Below, one piece after another: positions 11,418 to 22,240 of a stretch of DNA of 64,000 bases. The stretch is from Vesta saturnalis (lineage: Eukaryota > Arthropoda > Insecta > Coleoptera > Lampyridae): the NCBI GenBank assembly GCA_036346205.1, contig JARFJB010001278.1, positions 7,488,501 through 7,552,500 on the forward strand, read 5' to 3'. Each line of letters begins with the position of its first letter. Position 1 is the first letter of the stretch. The notes beneath the pieces are model-generated. The model had not been told where the DNA came from. It saw only the letters and a list, made by a program, of their open reading frames with translations, and made no database searches. Made by a program: the position numbers and the translations under genes.

Positions 11418-12545
11418 TTAATTTTGTATCCGTATGATCAAACATTTTTGCCATATTTCCAACTTTAACCTCTTTTTCTTTTTTCTTAGTAATGCCCCAT
11501 ACCAACTCAATTGGATTGAAATGGCAATGATACGGGGCAGGCGCAAAACTTCATGTCCATATGATAGAGCTAGCTCATCGATTACATATTTTCGCATTGG
11601 TCTACTTTGTTTCTTTTGGCCAATTCCACTAACTCTGCCTTTGTCATAAAATTTTCCCACGCTATTTTTAGCGGTTAACCATTGCTGTATTTCTTCTTTT
11701 TCCAAGAAACTTTGACTGCCTTCTCGGAGAATGATAACTCGCATTGTCAAGGACAATTATTGATGGTTCCTCTAATTTTTGTAAAAGTGATTCCTCAAAC
11801 CATTTTTCGAACAATTCTGCGTTCATATTATCGTGATAATCTAATGATTTATTTTTGTACCGAAAATTAATTGACTTCCGTCGATAAAACCGTTTCTGTT
11901 ACCTGCTTCAATGATAATAAATCGTTTTCCATCTGATGATTTGTTCGGTTGATGTAAACTCTTTGCACTGTTATCTTGCCAAGTACATTTTGACGTACTA
12001 CCTTTACTAAATATCCACGTTTCGTCTGTAAAACAAACTGTCTCGAACTTTCGGAGTTAAGATTTTTGAGATACTTTCTCAGAAAACGTTTCTTTTGGCG
12101 ACAATGTTTTGTTCACACAAACCGCGTCTATTGTTGGTTTTTGGAATTTAAAGCCCATATTTTTAACACTAGAGCCAAACTGGTTTTTCCTATTTCATAC
12201 GGGTTCTCAATTTTAAAAGTTTAATAATGAATTTAACGTTACGTGTTCCTTCTTCGCGTACATCTCGTATATTAATGCACGAATTGTTTGTTTTCCATTT
12301 TCTGGAAAATCTGTAGGCAAAGTTTGACACGCTGTTTTTCACTGGAGGTTCCAACTCGCCGCCATTTTTTTTAAAGCACAGATTTTCCCCACCGTCGAAA
12401 CCGAAAGTTTTAACGCGTTTGTTGTTCTTTGTTGAACAGAAAATGTAGATAATAGTGGACCACCATTTTCTTTTCTTCTTTAAAATAATCGACTGTATTT
12501 AAAACTAATTCCGAATTTCTTTACTCAACTTTTTCGGCATTATAT
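11418..12545 (-). pseudogene. IS630/Tc1/mariner transposase pseudogene
   Basis: Minus-strand DDE transposase in broken frames. A helix-turn-helix region near 12450-12250 (VSVSTVGKICA, then ALIYEMYA) precedes the catalytic domain. First-aspartate block CFTDETWIFSKG is near 12030. DGKRFIIIEAG and YHDNMNAELFEKWFEESLL follow. The second-aspartate block IIVLDNASYHS is near 11740. C-terminal part: FLEKEEIQQWL, YVIDELALSYGHEVLRLP (frame at 11756-11418). The third acidic block (NPIE-like) is lost. At least two frameshifts and one stop interrupt it. It shares its design with copies at 29970-30830 and 55080-56350 but is more diverged. Confidence 0.8.
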
Positions 12546-13229
12546 TAATGGTTAGTTTATATAAACGCTTACTCAAAGAATAATGATAATATAGATATTG
12601 CAGTTGTTTTATTTATACCTATATGTACCTACTAAATGGTATAATAATCTATTATTAATTACTTATTGTTACAGTATTGCATATTTATTTGGATTCTTTT
12701 GTAATTGGAGTACACTAAAACGTTTCCATACTTAGGTATACAATGAACTTTCTAAATGTAAATTGAAATACCTATACTTAATCGAATATTCATTATTATG
12801 AATGGCTTTTATAAATGTTTTTAAAAAACTTGCATTCTTCCATAAATTTTAAATGTAATGTTAAAGCAGTGTTGAGAACCACTGGCATTTTATTATACCT
12901 ATTGAATTTCTATTCTACCTGCATCTGATTCTTATTGCCTTGTCATTATGTGTGAAAGTTGCAAACGCTTTTGTTCGGCAGAAATAGAGGCATTATTCAT
13001 AATATATCCATCTTTCTTTGTCACGTACAATAAGTACGAGACAGCAAAGCATTAAGGCGGTTTCAAGCACAATAGAACCATATATTGACAATCCTCCTTG
13101 TTAATCCGATACCCGTTCAGTTCTACCGGACAGGCTTTAGTGTACTGTTTTTTTTTTGCTACTAAAAATGTTGTAGTTTTTTTTATATTAAGTTGTTTTA
13201 TTAAAAAAATAGTAGACTTCGACAGAAAC
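12546..13229. other. AT-rich, no gene
   Basis: No coding signal. The upstream end still holds the start of the mariner frame (PKKLSKEIRN-like residues near 12540). Downstream of that nothing is recognisable. Confidence 0.4.
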
Positions 13230-14015
13230 AATTAAATATGACGACTCAAAACGTGTCAAATGAAAAAAAAATTTCAAAAATGTTTGACCCAAGGGCCACA
13301 AAATTTTGTTTCCAGAAATCGTCCCAAATGGCTAGAAATTGCTCAAAATGTGTAAAAAAAAATTTTTGTCAGAAATGTCTCAAAACGTGTAAAAATGCAA
13401 AAAAATGTTTTTCAAAATGCACCAAAGGGCCAGCAACCTTTTTTTTCAAAAAGTCGCCTCAAATGGCCAGAAATGGCCCAAAACGTGTAAAAATGTGAAA
13501 AAATTTTCGAAAATTTTTCGTCTGACTAAAAAAATTTGTTTCCAAAAATCATCTGAAATGGTCAGAAATGTTTCAAAACGTGTAAAAAAGCAAAAAAAAT
13601 GTTTTCCAAAATGTACCAAAAGGCCAACAAATTTTTTTTTCCAAAAGTCGTTTCAAATGGTCAGAACTGGCCCAAAACGTGTAAAAATGCGAAAAAAAAT
13701 TTCGAAAATTTTGCATCTAACTACAAAAATTTGTTTCCAAAAATCATCTGAAATGGTCAGAAATGTCTCAAAACGTGTAAAGATGCAACAATGTTTTCCA
13801 AAATGTGCCAAAGGGCCAAAAATTTTTTTTTCCAAAAGTCGATTCAAATGGTCAGAAATGGTTTAAAAAATTTCGAAAATTTTTCATCCAACCCAAAAAT
13901 TTTTTTTTTCCAAAAATTATCTGAAATGGTCAGAAATAGCTAAAAATGTGTAAAAATACAAAAAAAATTTCAAAAATTATTGACCTGTGCCAAAAATTTT
14001 TTTTTTCCACTGCCC
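13230..14015 (+). repeat. ~97 bp satellite, paired into ~190 bp units
   Basis: The core AAATGGTCAGAAATG recurs at about 13327, 13460, 13557, 13655, 13751, 13848 and 13924, mostly 96-98 bp apart. Each copy is followed by AAAACGTGTAAAAATGC and A or T runs. Alternate monomers carry CCAAAGGGCCA (13422, 13617, 13808; 191-195 bp apart), so a two-monomer higher-order unit exists. The long plus-strand frames over it (13238-13498, 13405-13866) are lysine/phenylalanine-rich products of the repeat and are not called as genes. Confidence 0.85.
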
Positions 14016-15039
14016 TGCTGGAGGAATTTACGAACAAACAAACAACTTGGTAGATATTCAATTCTAGGATGGTTCACTTAGTGAAAAGTACTACGTAAAG
14101 ACGTTTCGGTTTGCTACGAAAAGCAGTTCGTATTAATACACTTTATAATAGTCGAAATCTGGAGTTCCGCCATTATTACTGGACTGATTTCGCTCAAAAG
14201 TTCACTATTCCCTTTACTCATGGATCAGAACCTGGGTACCAAATTTCATGACGATCGGATTATCTTTGTGGGCGCTATCTCACTGGAACACATACAGACA
14301 GACCGACATACATTTTGAAACTTTCATGCTTGAACCTATTTTTTCCAACTTCCGGTGGAGCAATTTTTAAGTATGGTAGCTTATTTTAAAGGTAATTTAA
14401 CCCTCTTTAATAATACGCTGGGACCCACTTTCTATCTATTTTCTATTTTGCGATAATTCACATAAACTAAAGTGCTGTCCTCGAAATTTCGCCGACCGAT
14501 TACAGTACCTCCCAATATCTTCGTATTGTGAGGTAAAATACTTTCGTATTGTAAGGTAAAAAGCTTTCCATTTCGCTTAGAGTAACGGTTAAATAAAAAC
14601 TGTTCCTATAAATAGCCTTTATTTCAACTTCGGTTGAAGTTCAAGGCATTTTGGTATCTGAATAGTTAAAAATGATAATAATAACTAATAAAATGAATTA
14701 CAAAATAGAAATTGTGTAACTTAAATTTTATTTAAGATTATGTAACAACAATTTGGTAATTCTTTACCTTTTCTTATTATTGCGGGTAACATCTTTTTTA
14801 AGTTTGATGTAGTTGATGTCATAGTTTAAACTGAATAACATCTTTAATATAAATAAATATTATGTACAATCTTATCTGAAATACACATACGTTGCACTAA
14901 TCAAGAATAATTGTTTTCTCTGCATTATTCTAAAATTACATTTGGTAACCTTTGCTTTATATCATTTTGATAAAACGATTAACGATATAAATAAGAATGT
15001 TTATAACTGTAAACATTTAGATTTACAAAATATAAAATA
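14016..15039. other. Upstream region of OBP gene
   Basis: Bases 14200-14340 look like a dispersed repeat (phrase CAGACAGACCGACATACA, frequent in insect repeats). A short direct duplication TCGTATTGTRAGGTAAAA lies at about 14521 and 14545. No open frame of note. Confidence 0.4.
14986..14991 (+). promoter_or_regulatory. Possible TATA box of OBP gene
   Basis: TATAAA 54 bp upstream of the OBP start codon would put transcription start near 15016 and give a 5' leader of about 25 nt. No clear TCAGT initiator is visible, and the region is AT-rich, so chance is possible. Confidence 0.35.
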
Positions 15040-15469
15040 ATGAAAGCCGTTTGTTTTATAATTTTCCTTTCTTGTGCAGTTTTTTCAAAAAAAGTGCGTA
15101 TTTATTAATAACAATAGTTTATATCGGTCTATATATTTGCAGATTACACCAGAGCACTTTAATACTTGGATTCAAATAACTACACCATTTCAAGAAGAAT
15201 GTGGAAGAGATTCAGACATATCATACGAATATGTAAATGAAATTATACTAAATGGACCCATTCCCAACGAACCGAAAATAAAAAAATATATACTGTGTGC
15301 TTATAAAAGATTGAATTATTTTCAGGAAGATGGAGAATTTTCTAAAGAAAACATTGCAGCACCATGTTTACCTGTGAAATTAGCAAATAGCTGTATTCAG
15401 GAAGCAACTGTAGAAAAGAATCAGTTAGAAAAGCCTACATTCTGGCGAATTGTCTTGGGGTTGGATTGA
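15040..15469 (+). CDS. Odorant-binding protein, Minus-C-like, two exons
   Basis: OBPs are small secreted helical proteins that carry hydrophobic ligands in sensillar lymph and other fluids. Exon 1 (15040-15093) encodes an 18-residue signal peptide (MKAVCFIIFLSCAVFS). A 49 bp intron (GTGCGT...TTTGCAG, 15094-15142, phase 0) is followed by exon 2 (15143-15469). Total 126 residues. Mature cysteines are at 38, 70, 93 and 102. The segment IKKYILCAYKRLNYF matches the OBP helix around C2-x3-C3, with lysine 66 in place of C2. C5 is also absent, as in Minus-C OBPs. The expected C6 position near residue 122 is valine, and the frame ends four residues later. A frame change in the last codons would place a cysteine there, so a late frameshift is possible. 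No neighbouring OBP is seen. Confidence 0.75.
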
Positions 15470-15479
15470 GCTCTTAAAC

Positions 15480-15920
15480 ATTTACAGTAATGCCTGCCTT
15501 ACCTACAAACTCTGTCAAGTAATGAAAATTTATTTTAATAATTATGATTTTGTACATGTAAACTAGTTAAACCCCCTATACTTTGCTTCTCAATATCCAT
15601 AGTAACACATATCTATTTCTCATGCCCTGCACATATAGGGCGTTTAATCAACTCAATGTGAGGGTAATTAGTACAAAATTATACGATGTGCTTCAACATA
15701 TGTGTTTATATATTTGAGTATTTTGTTGTTTTGCCTTTTGTTAAATTTTACACCATTATCCGTATATTTTGAATTAAAAAATGTGGATTATAATAATATT
15801 AAAACAATGTAACAAAAAATTGGTTTTTTTAATTAGTCTTTTCTTTCGTAAAAGTAAATACGTTGGCATAATATTTGTACAGACAATACGAAAATGTGAA
15901 ACTACCATTGTAGTACATTT
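15480..15920. other. OBP 3' flank
   Basis: No AATAAA lies close behind the stop codon. The nearest candidates are weak A-rich words near 15772. No other feature is visible. Confidence 0.35.
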
Positions 15921-16076
15921 GCTGTGCATGGTTCTGTTTGCCACTCATTTACCAGAGAATCACCCAATTGGAGGTTGTTGGTAATGGTCTAGTGATGGTA
16001 AAAAACTTGGGTGTCAGTCTCAGAGAGTGGCCATTTTGGAGAATCGACGCCGTCTTTAATTTCAGTATTTCATATA

Positions 16077-17221
16077 AGTGTGTCCGAGATTCAGCATGCA
16101 TATATTGCTATATTCGTTAATATTGAAGATAGAATGTGGGTTAAATGGGGAAAGTTTTAGAGAATTTTATGGCTATCATCATGGTAAAGTCAGATTTGAA
16201 GTAACTTTTTTTGTTTTTGAAATAATTGTAGAAAACAAAAATTGTGCATTTTCTACTACCCCCTGTAGCTCTTTTATTTGAAGTCTGACAACATTTTGAT
16301 TTGTACATTATTATGACACTTTTAAAAGACAATTTTAAAAAAAGTACCAAAATTTATCTACAGTCATTTGTTTTTGAAATAAATACACTAACTATTGTTA
16401 TTCATATGGACGCCATCTTGGATTTTTATATTATCGAATAGTATTTTTTATCACCTTTTCAGCGATGATACGAGAACTATCAAAAATTTAAACCCTTGCT
16501 AATTTATCTGTTTTTACTTACAAAATTTAATACATTTCTAACTTTTGTTTTTGGACGCTATTTTTTACATTATCGAATAGTGTATTTTAACACCTCTTCT
16601 ACAATGTATCACATGATATGAAAATCTAGAAAATGTGTGGAGTGTAGAGGGGGACATATCGAGCATGTTTTATGATGGTTACTATTATCGGTTTTGTTTT
16701 TATTTTAGTTATTAGAAATTACAATAATTAAGAATCTAATTGTATAAATTTTTCATTTATTAATCCATGCCTTCTCAAGGCCTACTATTTCAATTTTATA
16801 TTTTTTAAATTTTTGATAGTTGGAAGTAAATTCTCGTATCATGTGATACATCGCTGAAAAGGTGATAAAAAATACTATTCGATAATGTAAAAATCCATAT
16901 GAAAAACAACAGTTAGTGTATGTATTTCAAAAACAAATGACTGTAGAAAAATGTTGGTACTTTTTTTAAAATTGTCTTTTAAAAGTGTCATAATAATGTA
17001 CAAATCAAAATATTGTCAGACTTCAAATAAAAGAGCTACAGGATAGTAGAAATGCACAATTTTGTTTTCTTCAATTATTTAAAAACAAAAAGTGACTTCA
17101 AATCTGACTTTACCATGATGATAGCCATAAAATTCTCTAAAACTTTCCCCATTTAACCGACATTCTATCTTCAATATTAACGAATATAGCAATACATGCA
17201 TGCTGAATCTCGGACACACTG
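16077..17221. mobile_element. Foldback MITE with TA target duplication
   Basis: A 1,145 bp palindrome-like element. The first and last ~500 bp are inverted copies, starting AGTGTGTCCGAGATTCAGC and ending with its complement. TA dinucleotides flank it (16075-16076, 17222-17223). The corresponding place in the right arm (near 20770) lacks it, so an empty site is present in the same window. TA duplication and terminal CAGTGTGTCC suggest a Tc1/mariner-mobilised, non-autonomous element. No coding capacity. Confidence 0.85.
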
Positions 17222-17517
17222 TATAGTGAATTTTGAAAATGCATCAGGTAGGCATGTAAGGTGTTATTTTATATGTTTTTGAGGGTGTTAAAGACGTTAC
17301 GCATAGTATAAACACTGGAAAGTGGTTACCAGTGGCGTAATCAGCACCAGAGATTAGGGGGAGCAGCGGATCTATGAAAAATGTGGGTTTATTTGTGCTG
17401 GGACATACAAATAGGGTATTCTTGTTGCATATTGACCTGAACTTGATTTTACACAACTTTACATCTTAGAATGTGTCATATGCGCTGAAAATATGAAAAT
17501 TGTTTAGCTCATGTCAC

Positions 17518-18045
17518 CCTGGGCCATCAAAATTAAACACTTGCATTGTAGTTTTGGAACACTGTTAGCTAAAAATTATTACTTTTTTTACAATGTTTGT
17601 TATGTCATCTTTTTACATTTTATTAGGTCTACTGTATTATCTGATAGCGAGGCAGTCTCCATAGTTACAATAGTCTGCCGGTTACTAATCTTTATCTTTA
17701 AGACAGACGCTGAAGACGTTTAAGGGGAATCAGTACAGGCCTAAAAGTAGGGGTTTCGTAGTTCGGTAATTGAGCGCGTTGTGTTCATGTTACATAGATG
17801 AATGTATCGTAAATAATTTAGCTCGTGAGTTTTCCGTACTAATGACTGAAATTTTTTTTCGCCCATCATGATTTCCTTTGTGTCTTATATCGTACAGACG
17901 TCCCATGAAGAATGGTAAAGACATTTTTCAGAGAGGCAACATTTTAGGTTAGATAGGCTATTTAGGACTATGCAAAATAATGCTTTTTAAGAGCGGACGG
18001 CAGTCAGCATTCGATTGTTGGGTTTCTTACTTGTTCTTATTGTTT
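17518..18045. other. Internal segment, no gene
   Basis: Nothing recognised between the left arm and the transposon gene. The frame at 17511-17723 has no family features. Confidence 0.4.
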
Positions 18046-19440
18046 AGGGTGCTGAACGCGTAAAACACATTTTAACAAAATTTTAAATATATAAAACTGA
18101 AACCATACCCATTATATTACGTCAAATAATTATTAGAGTAATTATTATTTACAAACAACAACACCTTTTCCTGTACAAAAAGACAAATTTTGGTGTTCTA
18201 GTTCCAACAAAGTCAAACTTCAAGAATGTTTCCAATCGTATGTACTAGAAAAATGCAACACTATATGGCCAAATATGCAGGTCTTCTGTAGTGCAACATA
18301 TTTTCCTAACTCAACCACATGCATGTCCACACAGCAAACCGGTTTAAGACAATCCTACGAAGAACTACAATTTGCCGTGTTAGAGGAGGCAGATCTCCGT
18401 ATTATGCCCCATATTAAACATGCAAAAACAGAGGGTATGAAAGAGTGATGGTATTATCGAATGATACAGACGTTCTGGTTCTTCTGTTATATCATTGGCC
18501 TACCTTCAAGAATCTTGGCTTGAAGGAATTGTGGATTCATCTAGGTGTTGGAGCTACGACACGCCAAGTTCCCATTCATTTAATAGCGGAACGAATTGAA
18601 ATATGTCATGTACTTCCTGCTTTACACTTCCTAACAGGGTCAGACTGCACTAGCAAAGTAGGTACTAAACATGCCGAAATGCAAGTACACCCGAAGCATT
18701 TCTCACAAACTTCGGAATTCCTGCAAGTGAAGTTATAATGGAGCAGTTGATACAATTAGCAGAAGAATATCTCGTACAAGTTTTGAAAAAGGGATCTAAT
18801 TGTAAAACAATGGACGCATTAGGAATGTTTCTTTACACACATTTCCATAGAACATCTCTCACCGACCAGTGCATTAATTAGATCCCACATTTTAGGGGCC
18901 TACTACAACACACATTTGTATGTAACATGTTTAAATGATGCCATCACGCAACTTGATCCTATACAGTTTGGTTACGAAGATATAGGTGATCGTCTACAGC
19001 CCTCACGTATAACTTCACTGTTTCCTCCCAGCAACAAACTTGTGCCTAGTTGCTCACGTCTAAAGTGTGCAAGAGATTCATGTTTGTGTTTTTCAGCTGG
19101 AATATCTTGTTGCATTTACTGCCATTGTAGAAGTGTAGCCATTACTGATTGTCGTAATAAGTATACTAATATTGCAACGTACATTTTTACCTCTGCTGTT
19201 TAAAATTTTAGATATAAGGAGTCAGAATATATTGTTTTTTTGTTATAGATTAGTCATGTCCTATACTTAAACTACTTAGCGATGTCATTGATTTAGTCAT
19301 TTTATGTTACTTCGTGTTTTATGAAACAATGTATATCTGAATAGTACAGAAATAAAAGATGTGGATTTGTATCTGTCTTACTAAATAAACTAGTAACCAC
19401 TTTTCAGTATTTATTCCATCGGGAACGTGTTCAGCACCCT
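18046..19440 (+). mobile_element. Transposon bounded by GGGTGCTGAAC repeats
   Basis: The word TTTAGGGTGCTGAACGCG near 18043 is mirrored by CGTGTTCAGCACCCTAAG near 19426. The broken gene described in the next entry lies exactly between them. An element at 48968-50035 that carries the same kind of cysteine-rich tail has termini TTGGGTCGTTGAACACG, which are clearly related. A target duplication could not be fixed. Confidence 0.5.
18190..19205 (+). pseudogene. Transposon gene: PIN/FEN-like motif plus cysteine-rich tail
   Basis: Plus-strand pieces read LEEADLRIMPHIKHAKTEG near 18385, then after a frameshift RVMVLSNDTDVLVLLLYHW (18445 on), VPIHLIAERIE, and LPALHFLTGSDCTSKVGTKH. After further breaks come SALIRSHIL, YVTCLNDAITQLDP, and a cysteine-rich end (LKCARDSCLCFSAGISCCIY, then C.C). 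EEAD followed by a short loop and NDTDVLVL resembles the acidic clusters of PIN/FEN-type nucleases. The end resembles CXC (tesmin-like) zinc clusters. I recognise this as a transposon-associated family but not its name; XPG-like nuclease domains are known from Academ transposons, so that is one candidate. At least three breaks make it inactive. Confidence 0.6.
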
Positions 19441-19640
19441 AAGAAACATATAAAACGACACCTCACATGCCTATGCTGTGAATTTTCAATTCGCATCAAA
19501 GATGGCGTCCATTTTCCAAAATGGCCACTCGCACAGACTATCACCCAAGTTTTTTTCAGTCACTGCACTATTACCAACAATATCCAAATGGGTGAATCTC
19601 TGGTAAATGAATGACATACAGAGGTATGCTTAGGTAAAGG
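19390..19640 (-). repeat. Third partial copy of the inverted arm
   Basis: Matches 20640-20925 in the same orientation, including TTCAGCACCCT, AACATATAAAA, CCAAAATGGCCACTC, ACCAACAA and TCTCTGGTAAATG words. Divergence is greater than between the two main arms. Confidence 0.7.
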
Positions 19641-19673
19641 ATTGTGTACATATTGCTTATAGCCTGCATTGCT

Positions 19674-19676
<3 letters not shown>

Positions 19677-19725
<49 letters not shown>
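19677..19725. repeat. (TA)n array
   Basis: Pure TA run immediately left of a mariner derivative; its partner lies at 20433-20486. Confidence 0.95.
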
Positions 19726-19726
<1 letters not shown>

Positions 19727-20425
19727 TGTGTCTCTTGAATTTCTGGACATAGGGAATTCCCATGTTAAAATAAACTATTGTAAATATTGGCTCCCCTAAT
19801 TATTTTACAGTAAAATGTCAAATGTAAAACTTCTTAAGGAAAAAAGGCTGCTTCTTATGTTACAATTGCATTTACATTTGGTTCATCCGTTTTCGAGAAA
19901 TTTAGGAAAAACTTAAGGGCTTTTTCGTAACCGGTAACGTTAATAAGCCATGTAAGTGTCAGGATAAATACAATAAGGAGCACAAATAAAATAAGTCTGT
20001 TACGAACAAGAAGATGATATTCTAAATAAACAAATTAATTATGAAAATTGGAAAATAAATAACAAAAAATCATCATGTCTACTATAAGTGTTCAAATAAA
20101 TCTCCGTTTGCAGCTAAACAATATCCAAGTCGATCATAGAACTCTCGCCGAACGTTTGCGAGCATGTACTGGGAGACTTCGTGGCTGTATGCTAAGATTG
20201 CTTCTTTTAAGTCGACCAGACTGTTAAACGAATTTTCACTGTTGTATAATTTGTTTTTTAAATAACCCCAGAGGAAAAAGTCACAGGGAGCCAAATCAGG
20301 GGAGCGTGCAGGCCAGTTTATGGTACCACCTCGACATTTTACTGTAAAATAATTAGGGGAGCCAATATTTACAACACTTTATTTTAACATGGGAATTCCC
20401 TATGTCCCGAAATTCAAGAGACACA

Positions 20426-20430
<5 letters not shown>
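19726..20430 (-). mobile_element. Mariner deletion derivative with ~100 bp TIRs
   Basis: The ends are inverted: CTGTGTCTCTTGAATTTC at the left is mirrored by its complement at 20409-20426. The match continues through AGGGAATTCCCATGTTAAAA and GGCTCCCCTAATTATTTTAC for about 100 bp. It carries only the last part of a transposase and sits inside a TA array, as expected for an element that targets TA. Confidence 0.85.
20082..20294 (-). pseudogene. Mariner transposase C-terminal fragment
   Basis: A 70-residue minus-strand frame beginning APCDFFLWGYLKNKLY, the block that holds the third catalytic aspartate of mariner transposases (DFFLWGYLK). It ends with REFYDRLGYCLAANGDLFEHL, the usual mariner C-terminus (NG.hFEHL). 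The rest of the gene is deleted. Confidence 0.85.

Positions 20431-20432
<2 letters not shown>

Positions 20433-20486
<54 letters not shown>
20433..20486. repeat. (TA)n array
   Basis: TA run on the right side of the mariner derivative and directly inside the right inverted arm. Confidence 0.95.
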
Positions 20487-20487
<1 letters not shown>

Positions 20488-20928
20488 CGTGACATGAGCT
20501 AAACAATTTTCATATTTTCAGCGCATATGACACATTCTAAAATGTATAAGTTGTGTAAAATCAAGTTCAGGTCAATATACCCTATTTGTAAGTCCCAGCA
20601 CAAATAAACTCACTTTTTTCATAGATCCGCTGCAGCCCCTAATTTCTGGTGCTGATTACGCCACTGGTAACCACTTTCCAGTGTTTATACTATGCATAAC
20701 GTCTTCAGCACCCTCAAAAACATATAAAATAACACCTTACATACCTACCTGATGCATTTTCAAAATTCGCTACATATTGAGATACTGAAATTAAAGATGC
20801 GTCGGTTCTCCAAAATGGCCACTCTCTGAGAATGACACCCAAGTTTTTTACTATCACTAGACCATTACCAACAACCTCCAATTGGGTGATTCTCTGGTAA
20901 ATGTGTGACATACAGAAGTATGCCCAGC

Positions 20929-21410
20929 TGTTGTATTATTGTTCCCTTTGCTTGATTGAATTTGAGAGATTTCATATTTCGCATTTCACTTTACTCTTAA
21001 AAATTAAGACCTGTTCTCTGACCAATAAAAAAAAAGGCTGTGCTATACTTTTCTTTTGTGATATTTTCACTTTTCAGATCATTATATTTATCAATACATG
21101 CACAAACACATAATAGTATATTATGAAATTGGTAATAATGCAAGGGATTATGGCAGGAGTTCCCTTAATGCTTGAGTGGAGCGAAAGCAATAATGGAAAC
21201 GAATGCCGTAATTCCGCATTATGAACGAATTTTATATGCTATTTTGTCGTCGAACTAGCCACTTTGAGGCACAATTTAAATGAAATAATAATATCAGATC
21301 GTTACAAAAAATATCATTTCACAGGAGTTCATGAACGGTCTTATTATAGTTGCCATAGTTTTGCATTATAAGTGTTATTTATTTTTTGTAAATAAACAAA
21401 TTTTGCAAAA
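20929..21410. other. No gene recognised
   Basis: AT-rich sequence upstream of the Crypton-like exons; the short frame at 20901-21113 has no family features. Confidence 0.4.
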
Positions 21411-21876
21411 ATGGATTTAGGCGTGGATGAAGAAATCCTTAAAAAAGCCGAAGAAGCTGAGTTGAGTCTTATACCTAAAAAATCCGAAATCATTTATAAG
21501 AAAGAGTTCGACAGATTTATTGAGTGGATGCGATCATTTATTAAAGGTAATCATTCTTTGTATTTATTTTATTAATCGAAAAACTACAAATCGTCTTCAT
21601 TATGGTGCATGTACTATAAATTAAAATGTATGTTACGTCTCAAAAAGATGTGGACATCAGTAAGTTTTCAAAACTTTCAGCATTATTGAAAAACTGTTCT
21701 TTTGGGTACATACCAGAGAAGCCATTAGCGTTTTCAAAAGAGCACTTACCTAATTTATTTCTTGAAGCACACAACGACAAATACTTACTTATGAAGGTAA
21801 ATTTTTACTTTTAAGATTATTCTTAATAAATATTATTCCATTTTAGGTAGTTGCAATATTTGGTGTGAGTAGAAGG
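21411..21876 (+). pseudogene. Crypton-like tyrosine recombinase, 5' exons
   Basis: Three exon-like blocks. Exon 1 (21411-21546) starts at ATG and includes IPKKSEIIYKKEFDRFIEWM, with donor GTAATC at 21547. A second block (about 21632-21796) reads DVDISKFSKLSALLKNCSFG and then FSKEHLPNLFLEA, KYLLMK, with donor GTAAAT. A third block follows an acceptor TTTTAG near 21846 and reads VVAIFGVSRRG. 'P.KS...Y..EF..F..W' plus 'KYLLMKV..IFGV...R' is the N-terminal pattern of insect Crypton and DIRS-related recombinases. The middle N-terminal exon and everything with the catalytic R-H-R-Y residues are missing; the gene stops at a repeat block. Confidence 0.6.
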
Positions 21877-21879
21877 GGG

Positions 21880-22240
21880 ACACCTTCCCCTACCCTCTTT
21901 TTACGGTGGAAGCTCCCCCGCCACCCACACCCTATTTTATATGCCAACGTGGGGGCCGGATTTTCCACCCTTATTTTTACTCGCTTACGTGTAGGACGTA
22001 TCTTTTCACCCCTATTTTTACACACCCACGTGTGAGACCGTATTTTCAACCCTAATTATTTACATGTACCTGCGTGTGAGTCCGTATTTTTCAGCCCTCT
22101 GCATTCCTATTTTTACATATACCTACGTGTGAGTCCGTATTTTTCAACCCACTGCATACCTAATTATTTTTACTCGCTTACGCATAGGAGGTGTATTTTC
22201 ACCCCCTATTTTATGACGCATGTAGGACATATTTTATATT
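21880..22240 (+). repeat. Diverged ~40-55 bp tandem repeats
   Basis: Units such as CGTGTGAGTCCGTATTTTTC followed by AACCC occur near 21988, 22029, 22072, 22127 and 22180. They are separated by short AT-rich and CACCC-containing segments. The array truncates the Crypton-like gene. Confidence 0.7.

Larger units (their letters stand above)
15921..20928. mobile_element. Nested element with ~440 bp inverted arms
   Basis: The right arm (20489-20928) is the reverse complement of a left arm split into 15921-16076 and 17222-17517 by a foldback MITE. Both arms contain CAGAGAATCACCCAATTGG, CCAAAATGGCCACTC (left arm as its complement), GTGGTTACCAGTGGCGTAAT and CATATGACACATTCTA words (either strand). Between the arms are a transposon gene (18190-19205), a third partial arm (19390-19640), TA arrays and a mariner derivative. 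The arms may be the termini of one 5 kb element or two separate copies of a repeat in opposite orientation. Confidence 0.6.

Noticed and set aside
13405..13866. 153-residue Lys-rich frame with paired cysteines
   Set aside because: Produced by the 97 bp satellite; the pattern follows the repeat period and has no independent coding signal.
19560..19763. Frames with long Ile-Tyr runs here and near 37856, 40842, 41037 and 47602
   Set aside because: Direct translations of (TA)n arrays.
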